In this document: positions 4,699 to 5,655 of the stretch, in pieces
Layout: every line of letters begins with the position of its first letter
Numbering within the stretch: position 1 is the first letter of the stretch
Assembly (NCBI GenBank): GCA_900766125.1
Contig: CAAFUD010000082.1
Span: forward strand, 1-5,655
DNA length: 5,655 nt
DNA from: an uncultured Veillonella sp.
GTDB taxonomy: Bacteria; Bacillota; Negativicutes; Veillonellales; Veillonellaceae
Reading direction: 5' to 3'
The notes under the pieces: model-generated
Seen by the model: the letters and a program-made list of their open reading frames with translations, nothing else
The model's database searches: none
Told to the model about the DNA's origin: nothing
Program-made: the position numbers and the translations under genes

Positions 4699-5655
4699 TT
4701 AAATAATTTCTTTAACTTGCGCCACGCCTTTATCGGTCAGCATATAGTACCCATTTGTTACATATAACAAGCCTTGTTTCTTAAGGTGTGTTGCGGCTTG
4801 GTGTGTATAGTCTGGCTTCCAGTTCAAGTGTTCGTGAATGGTGCCGATACCGTTTTCAATGGCCGCCACAGGTGTATTCATATGGGTATAGATGTGGCAG
4901 AGCATCATCGTTTCTCGATAGTGACGACGCAAGTGGCGCTGGCGAAGATAGGTTGCAATATAGCCTGTCTTTGGCGTGCAAATAACGGCAATTAATAAGG
5001 CGATACCGATCGTTGTTGCGATAGCGCCTGCAATGGATACGTCTAGGGTGAAAGCGACTTCTGTACCGATGACGGCACAGATAATGCCGATGATGATACT
5101 GCTAGTGAGCATGGCTTTCACAGAGTCCGTCCATAAATAAGCGATAACCGCAGGTCCGATCATGAGGCCGATAACGAGGATAGCACCAACCGCTTGGAAG
5201 GAGGCCACCACGGTAAGGGATACCATGGTCATCAGCACGTAATGGATGAGGGCCGGCATGAAGCCGAAGAGCCCTGCTAATAGTGGATCGAAGGTCGATA
5301 GCTGCAATTCCTTGTAGAAGAGCATAACTAATACGAGGTTGATGAATGCCACCCCAAGGGAAATCCATAGTGAAACAGGACCTAAGTCGGTACCGTTTAG
5401 AATCCATCTGTCGAACGGGGCGAATGCGATTTCCCCTAGAAGTGCCGTATCTACGTCAAGGTGTGCGTTGCCGCTGTAGAGACTGACGAGGATGATGGCA
5501 ATGGAGAAGAGGAGCGGGAAGATGATACCAATGGACGCGTCTTCGTTGACGAGGCCCGTGTTATGAATCATCTCTGTAAGCCACACCGTTCCTACGCCGA
5601 CTACGGTTGCCCCTACTAAAAGCAAGGGAGAGTTTAAGTCTTCCGTTACAAAGAA
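4699..5655 (-). CDS. Metal ABC transporter permease (ABC-3 / ZnuB-TroC type) with C-terminal winged helix, partial
   Basis: The frame stays open to the right edge, so the start lies outside; the TTG at 5625 is internal. 318 residues are visible, beginning FFVTEDLNSP. It is the integral-membrane subunit that moves Zn2+, Mn2+ or Fe2+ delivered by a binding protein, driven by a cytoplasmic ATPase. About seven hydrophobic segments are visible. EDASIGIIFPLLFSIAIIL (38-56) and FQAVGAILVIGLMIGPAVIAYLWT (153-176) are ABC-3 family hallmarks, the second being the ATPase-contacting loop region. After the last membrane segment (ending near 227) comes a cytoplasmic tail with YRETMMLCHIYTHM and the winged-helix-like NWKPDYTHQAATHLKKQGLLYV and YYMLTDKGVAQ (about 245-318). 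This resembles the DtxR/MarR-type domain fused to some TroC-like permeases, and may link transport with metal sensing. Metal specificity cannot be told. Other subunits presumably lie upstream, beyond the edge. Sampled GC is about 58%, the highest in the window. Confidence 0.88.
   Translation of the reverse strand, partial: FFVTEDLNSPLLLVGATVVGVGTVWLTEMIHNTGLVNEDASIGIIFPLLFSIAIILVSLYSGNAHLDVDTALLGEIAFAPFDRWILNGTDLGPVSLWISLGVAFINLVLVMLFYKELQLSTFDPLLAGLFGFMPALIHYVLMTMVSLTVVASFQAVGAILVIGLMIGPAVIAYLWTDSVKAMLTSSIIIGIICAVIGTEVAFTLDVSIAGAIATTIGIALLIAVICTPKTGYIATYLRQRHLRRHYRETMMLCHIYTHMNTPVAAIENGIGTIHEHLNWKPDYTHQAATHLKKQGLLYVTNGYYMLTDKGVAQVKEII

Noticed and set aside
4774..5407. ORFs of 65-101 aa inside the permease gene on either strand
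   Set aside because: They lie wholly inside a well-supported membrane-protein gene and show no independent signals.
1..5655. CRISPR array, tRNA attachment site, insertion sequence
   Set aside because: I saw no regularly spaced repeats, no tRNA-like cloverleaf and no transposase or integrase reading frame.

Overview
The window looks like a piece of chromosome from a low-GC Firmicute. I favour Veillonella or a related Negativicute, from the general character of the acetyltransferase and metal-permease proteins, but this is a recollection-based guess. It combines housekeeping sequence on the right (acetyltransferase and metal ABC permease, about 47-58% GC in lines I counted) with a strongly AT-rich accessory block on the left and centre (about 23-30% GC in sampled lines of the two large genes).

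Layout, left to right. Positions 1-389 carry no convincing gene. They hold two strong hairpins, one of them a perfect 30-nt palindrome followed by a T-tract, and then an AT-rich promoter region. Positions 390-2896 hold two large co-directional genes. The first is a 292-aa protein with a C-terminal abortive-infection (Abi_C, HEPN-like) domain. The second is a 521-aa P-loop ATPase with clear Walker A and Walker B motifs, resembling the Sll1717-type ATPase family. This pair is the most interesting part of the window and reads as a compact two-gene anti-phage or abortive-infection module: an NTPase sensor/regulator plus a HEPN-like effector. Positions 2958-3816 hold two small genes of unknown function (a 139-aa protein with a LHDASI motif and a 99-aa zinc-ribbon protein), followed by a 25-codon ORF that looks like a gene remnant. 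Positions 3863-4605 hold a Phd/YefM-type antitoxin whose stop codon overlaps the start of a GNAT acetyltransferase (ATGA). No PIN/VapC toxin is present where one is normally found. A bidirectional terminator at 4625-4673 separates these from a convergent, minus-strand metal ABC transporter permease with a fused C-terminal winged-helix domain. That gene runs off the right edge.

How it fits together: the left and central part is best read as an accessory or defence cargo region (ATPase/Abi_C pair, orphan small genes, gene remnant, orphan antitoxin) set next to core metabolism and transport genes. The ATPase and Abi_C protein probably act together. The antitoxin and GNAT are translationally coupled, either as a genuine unusual pair or as the scar of a lost toxin gene. 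No transposase, integrase, tRNA, rRNA or CRISPR array is visible.
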